Positions 61,832-64,000 of a DNA stretch of 64,000 bases are shown here, in pieces (positions within the stretch are counted from its first letter, which is position 1; every line of letters starts with the position of its first letter). The position numbers were made by a program, and so were the translations under genes. Origin of the DNA: Mycobacterium simulans (GTDB lineage Bacteria > Actinomycetota > Actinomycetes > Mycobacteriales > Mycobacteriaceae); NCBI RefSeq assembly GCF_900232995.1, contig NZ_OCVX01000003.1:3049991-3113990 (forward strand), given 5' to 3'. Below the pieces are notes generated by a model. The model was not told where the DNA came from. It worked only from the letters and a program-made list of their open reading frames with translations, and did not search any database.

Positions 61832-64000
61832 GTGACGATCCACGAGCACGACCGGGTGTCCGCTGACCGCGAGGAAAATGGCCCGCACGGCACCCATGCT
61901 CTGGTCGATCGTCTGACGGCTGGTGAGCCGTATGCTGCCGCGTTCGGCGGCCAGGGCAGCGCATGGCTGGAGACTCTCGAAGAGCTCGTCTCGGCGGCCG
62001 GGATCGAATCTGAATTGGCGACGCTGGTTGGTGAAGCGGAGTTGCTGCTCGAGCCGGTCGCGCGAGAGCTGGTCGTGGTACGTCCGATTGGCTTCGAGCC
62101 GTTGCAGTGGGTACGTGCCCTGGCGGCCGAAGATATGGCCCCGTCGGACAAGCACCTCACGTCGTCCGCCGTGTCGTTGCCCGGCGTGTTGCTCACCCAG
62201 ATGGCGGCCATCCAGGCCCTGGCCCGCCAGGGCATGGACCTCATTGGCACCCCGCCGGTGGCGCTGGCGGGACACTCGCAGGGCGTGCTGGCGGTTGAGG
62301 CGGTCAAGGCAGCCGGTGTGCGTGACGTGGAGCTATTGGCTCTGGCCCAGCTGCTCGGTGCCGCCGGAACGCTGGTGGCGCGCCGTCGCGGAATTTCCGT
62401 CCTCGGCGATCGTCCGCCGATGGTGTCGGTCACCAATGCCGACCCGGAGCGGATCGGGCGGCTGCTCGACGAGTTCGCCCAGGATGTGCGAACGGTATTG
62501 CCGCCGGTGTTGTCGATCCGCAACGGCCGGCGTTCTGTCGTCATCACCGGTACTCCCGAGCAGTTGTCGCGTTTCGAGCTGTACTGCCGGCAGATCTCCG
62601 AGAAGGAAGAAGCCGACCGCAAGAACAAGGTCCGCGGCGGCGATGTCTTCGCGCCGGCCTTCGACCCGGTGAAGGTCGAGGTGGGTTTCCACACGCCGCG
62701 GCTGGCCGACGGTATTGACATCGTTGGCGGCTGGGCCGAAAAGGTCGGCCTCGACGCCACGTTGGCCCGCAAGCTGGCCGACTCCATCTTGGTCAACACG
62801 GTTGATTGGGTAGCCGAGATCACCCGGGTCCATGAAGCGGGCGCGCGCTGGATCCTCGATCTGGGTCCCGGCGACATCCTGACCCGACTGACGGCGCCCG
62901 TAATCCGCGGCCTCGGTATCGGCATCGTGCCCGCGGCGACCCGCGGCGGGCAGCGCAACCTCTTTACCGTCGGCGCCGTCCCCGAGGTGGCCCGGCCCTG
63001 GTCGAGCTACGCGCCTACCGTGGTTCGCCTGCCCGACGGCCGCGTGAAGCTTTCGACGAAGTTCACCCGCCTGACCGGCCGGTCTCCCATCCTGCTTGCC
63101 GGGATGACGCCGACAACCGTCGACGCCAAGATCGTCGCCGCCGCGGCCAACGCCGGGCACTGGGCCGAGCTGGCCGGTGGTGGACAGGTGACCGAGGAGA
63201 TATTTGCCAACCGCCTCGAGGAGCTGTCCGGACTGCTCGAGCCCGGCCGCCCCTATCAATTCAATGCGCTGTTCCTGGATCCTTACCTATGGAAGCTCCA
63301 GGTCGGTGGCAAGCGGCTGGTGCAGAAGGCCCGCCAGTCCGGCGCGGCGATCGACGGCGTTGTGATCAGCGCCGGCATCCCGGACCTCGAAGAAGCCGTC
63401 GAGCTGATCGACGAGCTCAACGAGATCGGCATCAGCCACGTGGTATTCAAGCCCGGAACCGTTGAGCAGATCCGTTCGGTGATCCGCATCGCGACCGAGG
63501 TGCCCACCAAGCCGGTGATCATGCACGTCGAGGGCGGGCGCGCCGGAGGCCACCATTCCTGGGAAGACCTCGACGACCTGTTGCTGGCCACCTACTCGGA
63601 GTTGCGGTCACGCGCCAACATCACCGTCTGCGTCGGCGGCGGTGTCGGCACTCCCGAGCGCGCCGCGGAATACCTGTCGGGCCGCTGGGCGCAGTCCTAT
63701 GGCTTCCCCCTGATGCCGATCGACGGCATTCTCGTCGGCACGGCTGCGATGGCGACGCTGGAGTCCACCACGTCGCCGTCGGTCAAGCGGATGCTGGTCG
63801 AGACCCAAGGCACTGACCAGTGGATCAGCGCCGGAAAAGCCCAGGGCGGCATGGCTTCCAGCCGTAGCCAGCTCGGCGCCGACATCCACGAGATCGACAA
63901 CACCGCCTCGCGTTGCGGCCGGCTGCTCGACGAGGTCGCCGGCGACGCCGATGCGGTCGCGGAGCGTCGCGACGAGATCATCGCGGCCATGGCCAACACC
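61832..64000 (+). CDS. fas: Type I fatty acid synthase (5' part, runs off the window)
   Basis: The first 723 codons of the multifunctional FAS-I that makes C16-C26 acyl-CoA for membrane lipids and mycolic acids. The acetyl-transacylase domain carries VALAGHSQGVLAVEA with the catalytic Ser (about residues 100-380). The enoyl-reductase FMN barrel follows (SPILLAGMTPTTVDAKIVAA, HWAELAGGGQVTEEIF, MHVEGGRAGGHHSWED and the VGGGVGTPERAAEYL loop). The GTG start follows GGGAGATAGAC. The frame is open to the last base. Confidence 0.97.
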   Translation, partial: MTIHEHDRVSADREENGPHGTHALVDRLTAGEPYAAAFGGQGSAWLETLEELVSAAGIESELATLVGEAELLLEPVARELVVVRPIGFEPLQWVRALAAEDMAPSDKHLTSSAVSLPGVLLTQMAAIQALARQGMDLIGTPPVALAGHSQGVLAVEAVKAAGVRDVELLALAQLLGAAGTLVARRRGISVLGDRPPMVSVTNADPERIGRLLDEFAQDVRTVLPPVLSIRNGRRSVVITGTPEQLSRFELYCRQISEKEEADRKNKVRGGDVFAPAFDPVKVEVGFHTPRLADGIDIVGGWAEKVGLDATLARKLADSILVNTVDWVAEITRVHEAGARWILDLGPGDILTRLTAPVIRGLGIGIVPAATRGGQRNLFTVGAVPEVARPWSSYAPTVVRLPDGRVKLSTKFTRLTGRSPILLAGMTPTTVDAKIVAAAANAGHWAELAGGGQVTEEIFANRLEELSGLLEPGRPYQFNALFLDPYLWKLQVGGKRLVQKARQSGAAIDGVVISAGIPDLEEAVELIDELNEIGISHVVFKPGTVEQIRSVIRIATEVPTKPVIMHVEGGRAGGHHSWEDLDDLLLATYSELRSRANITVCVGGGVGTPERAAEYLSGRWAQSYGFPLMPIDGILVGTAAMATLESTTSPSVKRMLVETQGTDQWISAGKAQGGMASSRSQLGADIHEIDNTASRCGRLLDEVAGDADAVAERRDEIIAAMANT

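Overview
The window looks like chromosome of a Mycobacterium species, probably a slow grower outside the tuberculosis complex. The DNA is GC-rich. Starts and stops overlap constantly (ATGA/GTGA). The left edge carries recognisable relatives of Rv1364c and Rv1365c (rsfA), and the right edge carries an Rv2525c-like gene followed by the start of the type I fatty acid synthase gene fas. These two backbone pieces are far apart in M. tuberculosis, so the ~57 kb between them is mostly species-specific. I see no tRNA, rRNA, CRISPR array, transposase or integrase.

Layout. (1) 1-5.1 kb: SigF-network stress regulators (multidomain phosphatase/kinase/STAS protein and RsfA), an amidohydrolase, and a TetR regulator fused to a hotdog thioesterase. 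(2) 5.2-20.5 kb: one leftward, translationally coupled run of 15 reading frames that looks like an undescribed biosynthetic operon. In transcription order it encodes a 43-aa peptide, a KAS III-like enzyme, an AurF-type diiron N-oxygenase, a small carrier protein and its class-II-synthetase-like amino acid:carrier-protein ligase, a thioester/acyl reductase, a second diiron protein, a phosphopantetheinyl transferase fused in frame to an acyl carrier protein, an isoprenylcysteine-methyltransferase-like membrane protein, a FAAL-type acyl-AMP ligase, an SDR lacking its catalytic Tyr, a condensation/WS-DGAT-like acyltransferase, an MmpL exporter, a CYP140-type P450 and a phthiodiolone-ketoreductase-like F420 enzyme. 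The promoter carries metal-repressor-like inverted repeats, and an AfsR/SARP regulator (20.9-23.9 kb) sits just upstream. The gene set predicts an exported, N-oxygenated aminoacyl lipid; the product is inference.

(3) 24.5-30 kb: a giant CtpH/CtpI-type P-type ATPase flanked by two small membrane-associated proteins. (4) 30-40.6 kb and 49.5-59 kb: a catabolic gene set (two acyl-CoA ligases, two pairs of acyl-CoA dehydrogenases, a dual CoA-transferase, luciferase-like and SDR oxidoreductases, two Rieske oxygenases, paired hotdog dehydratases, an aldehyde dehydrogenase, SnoaL-like and AttH/CrtC-like proteins, and a GntR regulator). Several promoters in both halves share a near-identical A/T-rich operator, so they probably form one regulon for a polycyclic, steroid- or terpenoid-like substrate. 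(5) 40.7-48.9 kb: a defence island that splits that regulon, with type I restriction-modification genes hsdM-hsdS and hsdR, a Fic AMP-transferase between them, and a toxin/antitoxin-like pair whose first gene has a nonsense codon.

(6) 53.6-55.1 kb: an S41-protease-like lipoprotein gene inserted between duplicated, partly deleted 3' ends of the neighbouring dehydratase and aldehyde dehydrogenase genes. (7) 59-64 kb: an XRE regulator, a small conserved protein, the TAT-exported Rv2525c homologue and the 5' part of fas, which runs off the window.
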